A stretch of DNA of 64,000 bases, taken from positions 28,626-92,625 of the forward strand of contig DASZNF010000055.1 of assembly GCA_035551355.1 (NCBI GenBank). The letters are read 5' to 3'. The translations under genes were made by a program, and so were the position numbers. Below the pieces are notes generated by a model, which did no database searches, was not told the DNA's origin, and was given only the letters and a program-made list of their open reading frames with translations. Origin of the DNA: DATATV01 sp035551355 (GTDB taxonomy: Bacteria > Actinomycetota > Actinomycetes > Mycobacteriales > Pseudonocardiaceae). Shown one piece after another: positions 38,601 to 45,996 of the stretch; position 1 is the first letter of the stretch, and each line of letters starts with the position of its first letter.

Positions 38601-40693
38601 GACTCCGAGGCCAGCAGGGACGCCTCGGTGGCCGGTGCGCTCAGGCAGGTGGTCGCCGAGGTGGCCACACACCGCCCGTTCTCACTCGGATACGTGCTGT
38701 CCCCGATCGACGTGTCCGGGTTCACGTAGAGGGTGTTGTACTCGGACAGCTGGTTGGCCCAGTTGCTGGCGTTGTAGTAGATGTTGCTCGGATAGCGTGG
38801 CGCGGAACTCGCCCCGCCGATGGTGTAGGAGTTCGGCTGCCGGGAGGCGTCCGAACCGAACGTCTTGATCGCCGCGCCGTTCATCGCCGCCGGCATGTTC
38901 GGGCTTTCCAGCCCGGAGTGCTCGCCGGTGACCACCGCGGTCGGGTCGTAGTTGGTCAGCCCGTTGGCCTGCGCGAAGGCCACATCCAGGCCGATCTGGC
39001 CCTCGATGCTGGTGGTCGGGTCGGTCGCGCTGGCCGGTGTCCAGTCGTTGCCGCCGCTGCCCGCGCATTCGATGCCCGGGTTGGTCGCGGTCGGGTAGCT
39101 GCTGTCGGTGTCCGGCGTGGTGCCCGGCGCGGTCGCCCCGCTGTCGGTGAAGCCGTAGGTCGCGGTGCCCCCGGCCGGGTTCTCGGCCACCTGGCCGACC
39201 AGCCCGAAGGTGCTCGACCCCGGATTCTCGCGGTAGACCTTGTACCCCCAGAAGCCGGTGCCGCCGGAGAACTCGCTCTCCAGGGTGGACAGTGACCCCC
39301 CACCGCCGTTGGTGGCGTCCGGCCAGCTCAGCGACGCCGAACCCGACGCCCCCACGGTGACCGGGATGGCCGCCGAGGGCTCGGACTCGCCGTACGCGGT
39401 GGCCGCGGTGACCTCGTAGGTGTAGTTGCCCGCGGCGATGCTGCCGCCGCCGCTCACGGTGGCCGGGTTGGTGGCCGGCGCCTGCCACACCATGCAGCCC
39501 AGGTACAGGTGCGACCAGGTGTGCGTGATCCAGTTGAAGTCGCCCTGGTCGGCCAGCAGCGCGTTGATCAGCCCGCTGCTGTTGGGCGCGGTGTCGTCCA
39601 CGGTCACGCCCGGGTCGGTGTAGGTCGTGCCGTTGATGGACACGTTGCCCGTGCACTTGGCGTTCGACGTGTCGGTCGCCGACGGTTCGGTGCAGGCGCC
39701 CGCCGCGTTGAACGCCATCTCCAGCTTGATCCCGGTCTGCTGCTCCCAGTTGGCCACGTAGGCCACGTCGGTCGGGCTCATCAGCGAGTCGGGCGGACCG
39801 TCGGCGGCGTTGCCCTGCACGGCGGTCGGGCAGCCCACGTCGACCGGATCGGTGGCCGCCGGGGTGCATTGGTACTGCCGGCTCCACTCGTTGTCCGCGA
39901 TCATCACGTCGTCGACGTCCTGACCGTAGTAGTTGCGGTACAGGCCGAGGTGGGTGTTCTGGGTGACCCAGTCGACCAGACCCGGCCCGAGCAGCAGCCA
40001 CTGCAGGCTGCTGGCGTTGTAGTCGAAGGTCAGTGCCAGCTCGGCCACGTTGGCCTGCGGGTCGGTGCCCGGATGCTGGTAGACCGCGGCCAGCACCTGG
40101 TTCGCGGAGTTGGTCAGCCACGGGGTCACCGGCGCGCCGGACGTGGTGGTGGCCGGGTAGCCGTAGGTTCCGGTGTCCATCGGCACCGGGCCCTTCAGCT
40201 GCGGCATGGCGGCCAGCGCGGCGGCGGACAGGGTGTCCGTGGTGCCGTCCTGGGCGCCGCCGCTGGCCGCGGTCAGGCCGAGCTGGGGCGCCGGATAGAT
40301 GTAGCCGTCGACCTGGCGGACGCCGAAGGCGGCTTCGTAGCTGAACAGCGAGTCCAGCTGGCCGGCGCCGAAGGCGTAGGGCGAGTCGGCGATCACCACA
40401 CCGTTGAAGTTGCCCACCGTGCCCGAGGACAGGGTGGGCAGGGTGACCGTTTCGCTGCCGTAGGACCCGCTCGCGGTGGCCAGGGTGTAGGGCACGCCCT
40501 CACTGTCCAGTGTGGACTGCCAGGCGGCCGTGGTCGGATCGCCCGACCCGTCGCCGAGGAGCAGGATGCGCAGGTTCAGTTGTTGTGGTGTGCCGGCATT
40601 CGCGGTGGCCCCGGCCGCAACGGCGAACATCGCGCCGAGCATGGTGGCCACGAGCACCGCGCCGTATCTCAACCATCGAGGAAGCTTGTTCAC
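35693..40693 (-). CDS. Large secreted Agd3-like (CE18) polysaccharide deacetylase with nine Ig-like repeats
   Basis: 1666-residue exported protein. A signal peptide (about residues 1-34, ending ATANA) is followed by an Agd3-like region: a LRILLLGDG domain resembling CBM87, then a deacetylase with YYGQDVDDVMIADNEW (Asp261/Asp262) and HTWSH (His391, His395) as likely metal ligands, and a late NPRMSYAHQSDL motif. A fibronectin-like insert (about 405-530) splits the catalytic part. Nine Ig-like repeats follow. In fungi Agd3 removes acetyl groups from galactosaminogalactan. It is divergent from the pelF operon. GTG 40693 is chosen because the signal peptide starts there and GGAAGG lies ten bases upstream; TTG 40711 is the alternative. 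Confidence 0.75.
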   Translation of the reverse strand: MNKLPRWLRYGAVLVATMLGAMFAVAAGATANAGTPQQLNLRILLLGDGSGDPTTAAWQSTLDSEGVPYTLATASGSYGSETVTLPTLSSGTVGNFNGVVIADSPYAFGAGQLDSLFSYEAAFGVRQVDGYIYPAPQLGLTAASGGAQDGTTDTLSAAALAAMPQLKGPVPMDTGTYGYPATTTSGAPVTPWLTNSANQVLAAVYQHPGTDPQANVAELALTFDYNASSLQWLLLGPGLVDWVTQNTHLGLYRNYYGQDVDDVMIADNEWSRQYQCTPAATDPVDVGCPTAVQGNAADGPPDSLMSPTDVAYVANWEQQTGIKLEMAFNAAGACTEPSATDTSNAKCTGNVSINGTTYTDPGVTVDDTAPNSSGLINALLADQGDFNWITHTWSHLYLGCMVWQAPATNPATVSGGGSIAAGNYTYEVTAATAYGESEPSAAIPVTVGASGSASLSWPDATNGGGGSLSTLESEFSGGTGFWGYKVYRENPGSSTFGLVGQVAENPAGGTATYGFTDSGATAPGTTPDTDSSYPTATNPGIECAGSGGNDWTPASATDPTTSIEGQIGLDVAFAQANGLTNYDPTAVVTGEHSGLESPNMPAAMNGAAIKTFGSDASRQPNSYTIGGASSAPRYPSNIYYNASNWANQLSEYNTLYVNPDTSIGDSTYPSENGRCVATSATTCLSAPATEASLLASESHIMLGHVLGNNPRMSYAHQSDLIGPAQQGGADYGYTLISLINDMLAQYNNWYTVPLSQVTDTTSAQALARQSGWAATETANTVSASVTNGVVTVTNSGTGSASVPVTVPAGTTVNGSAFGQAYGGTLSDWTTLGGSATQTLTEVVAPAITSAASANSIVGAAFSDTISTTGAPTPALTETGALPSGVTFTDNGNGTATLAGTPAAGSGGSYPITLTATSSSGIATQSFTLTNSEAPAITSPATSSFTVGSAGTYTVTTTGYPAATITESGALPSGLTFTGNGNGTATIAGTPAAGTAGSYPVTLSATNSSGSTATLGLTITVTAAAGPAITSGASAFFTNGSAGAFAITTTGSPTPAITETGALPPGLTFTDEGNGNALLQGTPTGTGTTNLTITATNTGGTATQSLSVVVGQAPAITSASTSSFGTGAAGSFSVTTTGYPAPAIGESGILPSGLSFVDKNDGTATISGTPAAGSAGSYPVTLTATNGTGSVNQTLTITVTDPTGPAITSAGTAGFASGKAGSFTVTTTGSPAPALTETGALPAGLTFTDNGNGNGTATIAGTPTAGGTGNVTVTATSTAGTASQALSITVSQAPAITSAATAPFSTGTAGSFSVTTTGYPAAAITETGALPSGLSFVDNKDGTASIAGTPAATAGGSYPLTVTATSSAGTVSQALTVTVSSGPAFTTAGTAGFVLGTTGSFTVRTTGSPAAGLTETGKLPAGLTFTDQHNGTAVLSGRPTANGTTNLTVTATNLAGTATQALSVVVGSVPGFSSAGSATFSTGTAGNFTVRTTGSPAAALTETGALPAGLTFTDNHNGTATLAGTPTTGGKSALTITANNGVGSKTQTLTVTVNQAPKITSAATLSATRGKAAGFTVTTTGYPAPTIGISAGLLPLGMRLTGNGNGTATLSGTPLLSGTYRFTIRAANAAGSTTQAFTLTVGTTTNGGNGAPTPVRPGPIHGPRLPI
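35770..38168 (-). repeat. Nine tandem Ig-like (He_PIG-type) repeats inside the deacetylase gene
   Basis: Each unit encodes 86-92 residues with the pattern PAITSA...TTGxPxPxxTETGALPxGLTFxDNxNGTAxxxGTP. Most units alternate between a GYP and a GSP variant of the third strand. They form a long stalk C-terminal to the enzyme, probably for display or surface binding. Codon choice is similar between units, so the DNA is also repetitive and prone to recombination. Confidence 0.85.
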
Positions 40694-40812
40694 GACTTCA
40701 GGCCCTTCCAAGGGAGGTCGCGCAAATTACAAAGAATCAGCGTCGCGCGCGATTCGGTTACTGTCAATATTTCCGACAAATTAGGGTCGAATTACCCTGG
40801 GTCGACGGGAAA

Positions 40813-40857
40813 AGGCCGTCCGGCCTCAGCGCGCCGGGCCGAAAGGCCCTGTTGGCG
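40813..40857 (+). ncRNA. Tandem hairpins, possible structured leader or small RNA
   Basis: First hairpin AGGCCG-TC-CGGCCT (40813-40826). The second, 40832-40857, is CGCC-GGGCC closing a GAAA tetraloop with GGCCC-TGTT-GGCG. The GNRA loop exists only on the plus strand, favouring an RNA read toward pelF. No known riboswitch consensus was recognised. Confidence 0.3.
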
Positions 40858-41130
40858 GCTCAGATACATCGGAGACCCGGCTATTACTGTGAAAGATTTC
40901 ATGAAACGCGACCGGGCGCAGCAACCGTTATTCGAGCGTTATGATCTTTTTCCTGTGACGATGGGTTGTCGGCCGGATGACGTGCCGTGATCGGGCCAGG
41001 TGACCGGTTTGCCCTGGGCGGTCCATCTGTGCGCGGGCGGTGACTGCCGGGGGATGCCTACCTGCGCTTTCTCTACCGAGCGTAGTGATGAGGCCTGCTA
41101 GTGAGTGTCTTTCCGTGATCTACTGGTCCG

Positions 41131-41145
41131 GCCAGGCGACCTGGC
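41131..41145. promoter_or_regulatory. Candidate operator upstream of pelF
   Basis: Perfect 6-3-6 dyad GCCAGG-CGA-CCTGGC, 107 bp before the pelF ATG. A regulatory role is inferred from symmetry and position only. Confidence 0.35.
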
Positions 41146-41252
41146 AGGCTCGCTGTCTCCAGCTGTAACGGCTGTGCTAAATAGTCGATAGTGCCTTTTG
41201 TGGGGGGACAGATGGGGCGCTTTAATTCCTTAGGCGAAAGAAAACCGGTCTG

Positions 41253-42725
41253 ATGGATATTGCGCTGATGACAGAGGGCACCTACCCGCACTCCTTCGGT
41301 GGAGTGAGCGTGTGGTGTGACCAATTGGTGCGAGGTATGCCGGAACATCCTTTTCATCTGGTGGCTCTCGTCGGCGCCGCGGACGAGCGGGTGGCGTGGG
41401 AGCTGCCCGCGAACGTCGCCTCGGTGACCGCCATTCCACTGTGGGACAACCATCCGGTCCGCCGGCCCGGCCGCACCGCGCGCCGCCGGTTCGGCCAACT
41501 GATCCGCTCCACCTTCGCCGCGCTGCTGGACGACACCGAACCCGAGCCGTCGCGGCTGGACTGGTTCGCCGACTCGCTGCGCGCCCTGTTCGAGTACGGC
41601 CAGGAAGAAGACCTGTCCGGTGCGCTGCGCACCGAGGACACCATGCACGGACTGCTGGACGTCTGGCACGACGTGCGCCCGGACGGCAGCCCGCCCACCG
41701 TGTACGACGCGGTGACCGGACTGCAACTGCTGGAGCACTCGCTGCGCCCGCTGTCCGCCCCGCCGGTGCGCGCGGACGTCTCGCACTGCGTGGCCAACGG
41801 ACTGGCCGCGCTGCCCGCGCTCACCGCGAAATGGGTGTACGGCACCCCGATCCTGCTCACCGAACACGGCATCTACCTGCGCGAGCGGTACCTGGGCTAC
41901 CGCAACACCGGCTACCGCTGGCCGGTCAAGGCGCTGCACCTGGCCTTCCTGCGCGGCATCTGTGTGCTGGCCTACCGGGAGGCGGGCATGCTCGCCCCCG
42001 GGAACATGTACAACCAGCGCTGGGAGGAGCGCCTCGGCGCCAAGCACGCGCTGATCCGCACCGTGTACAACGGCGTGGACCCGAACGCCTTCCCGCCGGT
42101 GGAGGCCGAACCGGAGGTGCCGACGGTCAGCTGGGCCGGCCGGATCGACCCGATCAAGGACCTGGACACCCTGCTGCGCTCCTTCGCCTTGGTGCACAAG
42201 CAGATTCCCGAGGCGCGGTTGCGCGTGTTCGGGGGCACCCCGGCCGGCAACGCCGGCTACCTGGAGCACTGCCGGACGCTGACCAAACAGCTGGGCATCG
42301 CCGAGGTGACCACGTTCGAGGGCCGGGTGGCCGAGATCCGGGACGCCTACGTGGCCGGGCACGTGGTGGTGCTCTCCAGCATCTCCGAGGGCTTCCCCTA
42401 CACCGTGATCGAGGCGATGACCTGCGGGCGGCCGTGCGTGGCGACCGACGTCGGCGGGGTGTCCGAGGCGATCGGCGACACCGGTGCGGTGGTGCCACCG
42501 CGCGACCCGGAAGCCATGGCCGCGGCCTGCGTCGAGCTGCTCACCGACCACGTGCGGCGGCTGCGCCTCGGCATCGCCGCCCGCCAGCGGGTGCTGGAGT
42601 TCTTCACCCTGGACAAGGCGATCGACACCTTCGACGAGATCTACCGCGGCCTGACCGGCGGCACCGTCGCCGAGCCCGAGCCGGCCGACGAATTCGACGA
42701 GCTGAACGAGGGGGCGGTCGCGTGA
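41253..42725 (+). CDS. pelF: PelF-type GT4 glycosyltransferase (DUF3492)
   Basis: 490-residue cytosolic glycosyltransferase of the PelF family. In Pseudomonas, PelF polymerises the N-acetylgalactosamine-rich Pel polysaccharide. The N-terminal DUF3492 signature is unmistakable: MDIALMTEGTYPHSFGGVSVWCDQLVRGMPEH with DIAL-TEGTYP and GGVS. The mid region has LLTEHGIYLRER and the C-terminal GT4 domain has ISEGFPYTVIEAMTCGRPCVATDVGGVSE, with the EX7E pair Glu379/Glu387. It heads a six-gene operon. The start has only a weak GCGAAAGAA upstream. No PelA, PelD or PelE gene is in the window. Confidence 0.92.
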   Translation: MDIALMTEGTYPHSFGGVSVWCDQLVRGMPEHPFHLVALVGAADERVAWELPANVASVTAIPLWDNHPVRRPGRTARRRFGQLIRSTFAALLDDTEPEPSRLDWFADSLRALFEYGQEEDLSGALRTEDTMHGLLDVWHDVRPDGSPPTVYDAVTGLQLLEHSLRPLSAPPVRADVSHCVANGLAALPALTAKWVYGTPILLTEHGIYLRERYLGYRNTGYRWPVKALHLAFLRGICVLAYREAGMLAPGNMYNQRWEERLGAKHALIRTVYNGVDPNAFPPVEAEPEVPTVSWAGRIDPIKDLDTLLRSFALVHKQIPEARLRVFGGTPAGNAGYLEHCRTLTKQLGIAEVTTFEGRVAEIRDAYVAGHVVVLSSISEGFPYTVIEAMTCGRPCVATDVGGVSEAIGDTGAVVPPRDPEAMAAACVELLTDHVRRLRLGIAARQRVLEFFTLDKAIDTFDEIYRGLTGGTVAEPEPADEFDELNEGAVA

Positions 42726-42781
42726 GCGAGCGCGGAACCACAACGGACGAACCGGCGCTGGCCCCGCGGGGCCGAAGATGA
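42722..42781 (+). CDS. Nineteen-codon linking ORF between pelF and the membrane protein gene
   Basis: GTG 42722 overlaps the pelF stop (GTGA) and its TGA overlaps the next ATG (ATGA), encoding VSERGTTTDEPALAPRGRR. It follows GAGGGGGCGG, a better ribosome-binding site than the one before the downstream gene. It may act only to carry ribosomes from pelF to the next start. A functional peptide is not claimed. Confidence 0.35.
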   Translation: MSERGTTTDEPALAPRGRR

Positions 42782-44241
42782 GCGCGCCGACCATCTCCGA
42801 GCTCGACCAACTGGCCGGCCGCGCGCTGCCCACCGTGCCCGGCACGCGCACCGGAGCCGGCACCGGCGAGACCCTCGACGAGCTGTGCGAACGCTTCGAG
42901 AGCCTGTGCGCCAACGCGGTGGACGCGCTGGAACTGGCCGCGGGCCTGGAATCCGACGGCATGTCCGACCAGACGGCCAGGGTCCGCTACGGCTACCCGG
43001 ACGTGTTCAGCCTGGCCGAGGAGATGTATCGGCGCACCCTGCGCGACCCGGCCGAACCGGCCCCCGCGGAGAATCCGTGGCACAGCCCGGTCGGCCGGCA
43101 TCTGTTGCACGGCCTGCTGTTCGGCCTGCCCGCCCTGTGCTTCCCGGTGGCCGGTCCGCTGATGGCCGGCCGCGGCCCGCTGGTGGTGCTGGTGGCGGCC
43201 ATGCTCACCGCGTGGTCGGCCAGCCAGGGCCTGTCCTACCTCGGGCACGCCCGGCGCAGCAGGCTGGACGGGCCCGGCTCCCGCCGGGTGCTGCGGGTCG
43301 GCCTGCCCATCGGGGTGGCCGGGCTGACCGCGGTCGTGCTGCCGGCCGGTTTGTTCCTGCACCTGGGCTGGCCGGTGCTGGTCTTCGCCATCGGCCAGGG
43401 CGGCTACCTGCTCGGTGCGACCGTGCTGTTGGTCTGCGGCGCCGACTGGTGGCTGGCCGGGGCGCTGGCCCCCGGCGTGCTGGTCTCCACGATGTACCTG
43501 CTGGCCGGCCAGCCCGCCTGGTCCCGCTCCCTGACCTGGTGGGCGGTCGAGCTGTCGCTGGCCCTGACCATCGGCTTCGCGGTGTACCGGACGACCTGGC
43601 CGCGTCCGAAGCCGATGTCCGGTCCGTTCCGCGCGGCCGAGCTGCGCGCCGCCGGGCCGACCGCGGTGTTCGGCCTGCTGGTCGCCGGGCTGCTCACCTT
43701 TCCCCTGCTGGTGGCCAAATTCCTGCCCGGTCAGCGGCTGGACACCGGAGCGCTGCTCGGTGCGCTGCCGCTGTCGCTGTCCATGGGCATCGCCGAATGG
43801 CGGCTGTACGCCTTCCGCGGCCGGATCGACCGGCTGATGCGGCGCACCGACCGGCTGGCCGAGTTCAGCGTGGGCGCCCGGCTGGTCCTCTCGGCGGTGC
43901 TGGCCGAGTACGTGCTCAGCGCCGGCGCCCTGGCCGTCGCCGTCGCGGCGCTGGCCAGGCTGCTCGGCATCGATCTGCGGTGGACGGACGGGCCGGCCTT
44001 CCTTGGCTATCTCGCCCTGGGCAGCGCGTTGTTCCTGGCTCTGCTCCTGCAGGTCTGCATCGGCGCCCTGCCGGTGCTGGGCTGGTGCGCGGGCGCCCTG
44101 GCCGCCGAGGCGGCCCTGGTCTTCTTCACCCCGTACGCACCGGTGCTGCGGGTGCAGTTGGTGGTCGCGGCCGGTATGGCGGTCGCGTTGCTCTGGCATG
44201 CCGCCATCACGTTGGGCCGGGTGTCCCGGCATGCCGCCTGA
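42778..44241 (+). CDS. Polytopic membrane protein in the PelG position (candidate polymer exporter)
   Basis: 487-residue protein with a soluble N-terminal segment of about 95 residues, then about eleven to twelve transmembrane helices rich in Leu, Ala and Gly to the C-terminus. It lies directly after pelF, where Pel operons carry PelG, a 12-helix MOP-superfamily exporter that works with PelF. Size and topology fit PelG, but I see no motif that proves it. The soluble N-terminus (ELCERFESLCANAVDALELA, then QTARVRYGYPDVFSLAEEMYRR) is unlike classical PelG. Translation is likely coupled through the preceding mini-ORF. Confidence 0.65.
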   Translation: MSAPTISELDQLAGRALPTVPGTRTGAGTGETLDELCERFESLCANAVDALELAAGLESDGMSDQTARVRYGYPDVFSLAEEMYRRTLRDPAEPAPAENPWHSPVGRHLLHGLLFGLPALCFPVAGPLMAGRGPLVVLVAAMLTAWSASQGLSYLGHARRSRLDGPGSRRVLRVGLPIGVAGLTAVVLPAGLFLHLGWPVLVFAIGQGGYLLGATVLLVCGADWWLAGALAPGVLVSTMYLLAGQPAWSRSLTWWAVELSLALTIGFAVYRTTWPRPKPMSGPFRAAELRAAGPTAVFGLLVAGLLTFPLLVAKFLPGQRLDTGALLGALPLSLSMGIAEWRLYAFRGRIDRLMRRTDRLAEFSVGARLVLSAVLAEYVLSAGALAVAVAALARLLGIDLRWTDGPAFLGYLALGSALFLALLLQVCIGALPVLGWCAGALAAEAALVFFTPYAPVLRVQLVVAAGMAVALLWHAAITLGRVSRHAA

Positions 44242-44271
44242 ACTCACTCACCCAGAAAGGAAAACCCGACG

Positions 44272-45267
44272 ATGAGCGATCTGGTCGCGGTGACCGGCGC
44301 CGAGGGCTTCATCGGCTCGCACCTGGTGGAGACCCTGGTGCGCCGGGGCCATCAGGTGCGAGCCCTGGTGCTGTACAACAGTTTCGGCTCCTACGGCTGG
44401 CTGGACTCCCTGGAACCGGAGGTGCTGGCGCAGGTCGAGGTGATCTCCGGCGACGTGCGCGATCCGGCCTGCACGGCCGAAATGGTCGCCGGCGCGCACA
44501 CCGTTTATCATCTCGCGGCGCTGATCGCGATCCCGTATTCCTACCGCGCACCTCGGTCCTATGTGGACACGAATGTGATCGGCACGCTGAACGTGCTGGA
44601 CGCGGTGCGCGCGGCCGGGGTCGCCCGGCTGGTGCACACCTCGACCAGCGAGACCTACGGCACCGCGCGCACCGTGCCGATCAGCGAAACCCACCCGCTG
44701 CAGGCGCAGTCTCCTTACGCCGCCTCGAAAATGGCCGCGGACAAGCTGGTGGAGAGCTACCACCTCAGTTTCGGCGTGCCCGCGGTGACCCTGCGGCCGT
44801 TCAACACCTTCGGCCCCCGGCAGTCGGCCCGCGCGGTGATCCCGACCGTGGTCAGCCAGCTCGCCAATGGCGCGCGCCGCATCCAGCTCGGCGCACTGGA
44901 CCCGACCCGGGACTTCCTCTACGTCAAGGACACCGCCGCCGCGTTCGTCGCGGTCGGCACCGCCGCCGCGTCCGCGGTGGAGGGCGAGTTGTTCAACGCG
45001 GGCACCGGCGAGGAGGTCTCCGTCGGCACGCTGGCCGAGGACATCGCCCGGCTGATGGACGTGGAGGTGGAGATCACCGAGGACCCGCAACGGATCCGCC
45101 CCAAGAACTCCGAGGTGATGCGACTCGTGGCGGACGCGAGCAAGCTGCGCGACCGCACCGGGTGGCAGCCGGCGTACACCCGCGACGACGGGCTGGTCGA
45201 CACCATCGACTGGTTCCGCCGCCCGGGCAACCTCGCTCGGTACAAGCCGGGCGTCTACAACCAATGA
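44272..45267 (+). CDS. NDP-sugar 4,6-dehydratase/epimerase (LegB/GMD-like extended SDR)
   Basis: 331-residue extended SDR acting on a nucleotide sugar. NAD motif TGAEGFIGSHL; active site HTSTSETYG with Thr/Ser-Glu, and YAASKMAADK giving Tyr and Lys. The STSE arrangement resembles GDP-mannose and GDP-GlcNAc (LegB) 4,6-dehydratases more than UDP-hexose 4-epimerases. The substrate-loop sequence RPFNTFGPRQSARAVIPTVVSQL is typical of LegB-like enzymes. GAAAGGA lies 11 bases upstream of the ATG. The product would be a 4-keto-6-deoxy sugar nucleotide for the reductase two genes downstream. Confidence 0.85.
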   Translation: MSDLVAVTGAEGFIGSHLVETLVRRGHQVRALVLYNSFGSYGWLDSLEPEVLAQVEVISGDVRDPACTAEMVAGAHTVYHLAALIAIPYSYRAPRSYVDTNVIGTLNVLDAVRAAGVARLVHTSTSETYGTARTVPISETHPLQAQSPYAASKMAADKLVESYHLSFGVPAVTLRPFNTFGPRQSARAVIPTVVSQLANGARRIQLGALDPTRDFLYVKDTAAAFVAVGTAAASAVEGELFNAGTGEEVSVGTLAEDIARLMDVEVEITEDPQRIRPKNSEVMRLVADASKLRDRTGWQPAYTRDDGLVDTIDWFRRPGNLARYKPGVYNQ

Positions 45268-45282
45268 CCCGAAAGGCATGCG

Positions 45283-45996
45283 ATGCACGCGATCATTCTG
45301 GCCGGCGGCAAGGGAATCCGACTACGGCCGTACACCACCCGGTTGCCCAAACCGTTGGTGCCCATCGGAGATGAGTTCTCCATCCTGGACATCGTGCTGA
45401 CCCAGCTGGCGCAGCGCGGGTTCGACAGCGTCACCCTGGCTATCGGCTACCTCGGCGATCTCATCCGCGCCTACGTGGGCGATGGCACCCGGTGGGGCCT
45501 TCGGATGGACTACGCCACCGAGGAGGTGCCGCTGGGCACCATCGGGCCGGTGCTGCAGATCCTGGACCGGCTGCCCGAGCGGTTCCTGGTGATGAACGGC
45601 GACGTGCTCACCGACCTGGACTACGCGGATCTGCTCGCCCAGCACGAATCCACCGCCGCGCCGCTGACTGTGGCCACCTACCAGCGGCAGGTGAAGATCG
45701 ACTTCGGGGTGCTGGGCACCGAGGACGGCCAGGTCGTCGAGTTCACCGAGAAGCCGACACTGTCCTACCGGGTCAGCATGGGCGTGTACGGGGTCAGCCG
45801 GGACACTCTGGCCGGCTACGCCGCGGGCATGCCGCTTGGCTTCGACGAACTCGTGCTCGACCTGCTGGCCAAACAACAGCCGCCCAGCGAGTACGGCTTC
45901 GACGGCTACTGGCTGGACATCGGCCGGCCGGACGACTACGACCGGGCGAACGCGGAATTCGACTCGATCCGCGGCACCCTGCTCAAGGGCGCATGA
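45283..45996 (+). CDS. Sugar-1-phosphate nucleotidyltransferase
   Basis: 237-residue NTP_transferase (PF00483) that makes an NDP-sugar. The signature is AIILAGGKGIRLRPYTTRLPKPLVPIGD; the metal-binding Asp lies in FLVMNGDVLTDLDY, and the closing motif is GYWLDIGRPDDYDRAN. It has no C-terminal left-handed beta-helix, so it resembles mannose- or glucosamine-1-phosphate guanylyl/uridylyltransferases (HddC/PtmE-like core) rather than GlmU. It is 15 bases after the dehydratase and overlaps the reductase by ATGA, so all three likely make one activated sugar. Confidence 0.87.
   Translation: MHAIILAGGKGIRLRPYTTRLPKPLVPIGDEFSILDIVLTQLAQRGFDSVTLAIGYLGDLIRAYVGDGTRWGLRMDYATEEVPLGTIGPVLQILDRLPERFLVMNGDVLTDLDYADLLAQHESTAAPLTVATYQRQVKIDFGVLGTEDGQVVEFTEKPTLSYRVSMGVYGVSRDTLAGYAAGMPLGFDELVLDLLAKQQPPSEYGFDGYWLDIGRPDDYDRANAEFDSIRGTLLKGA

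Larger units (their letters stand above)
40694..41252. other. 559-bp divergent intergenic region of the exopolysaccharide locus
   Basis: No credible ORF. Parts are clearly AT-richer than the surrounding genes, notably about 40730-40800 and 41160-41250, which probably hold the two divergent promoters. It contains two adjacent hairpins (40813-40857) and a perfect GCCAGG-CGA-CCTGGC dyad (41131-41145). It is the longest gene-free stretch in the window. Confidence 0.7.

Noticed and set aside
41004..41015. AGGGCAAACCGG on the minus strand, resembling part of the c-di-GMP-I (GEMM) riboswitch
   Set aside because: The second conserved block (CGCAAAGCC), the GNRA loop in place and the closing stem are missing downstream, so only a short chance match remains.
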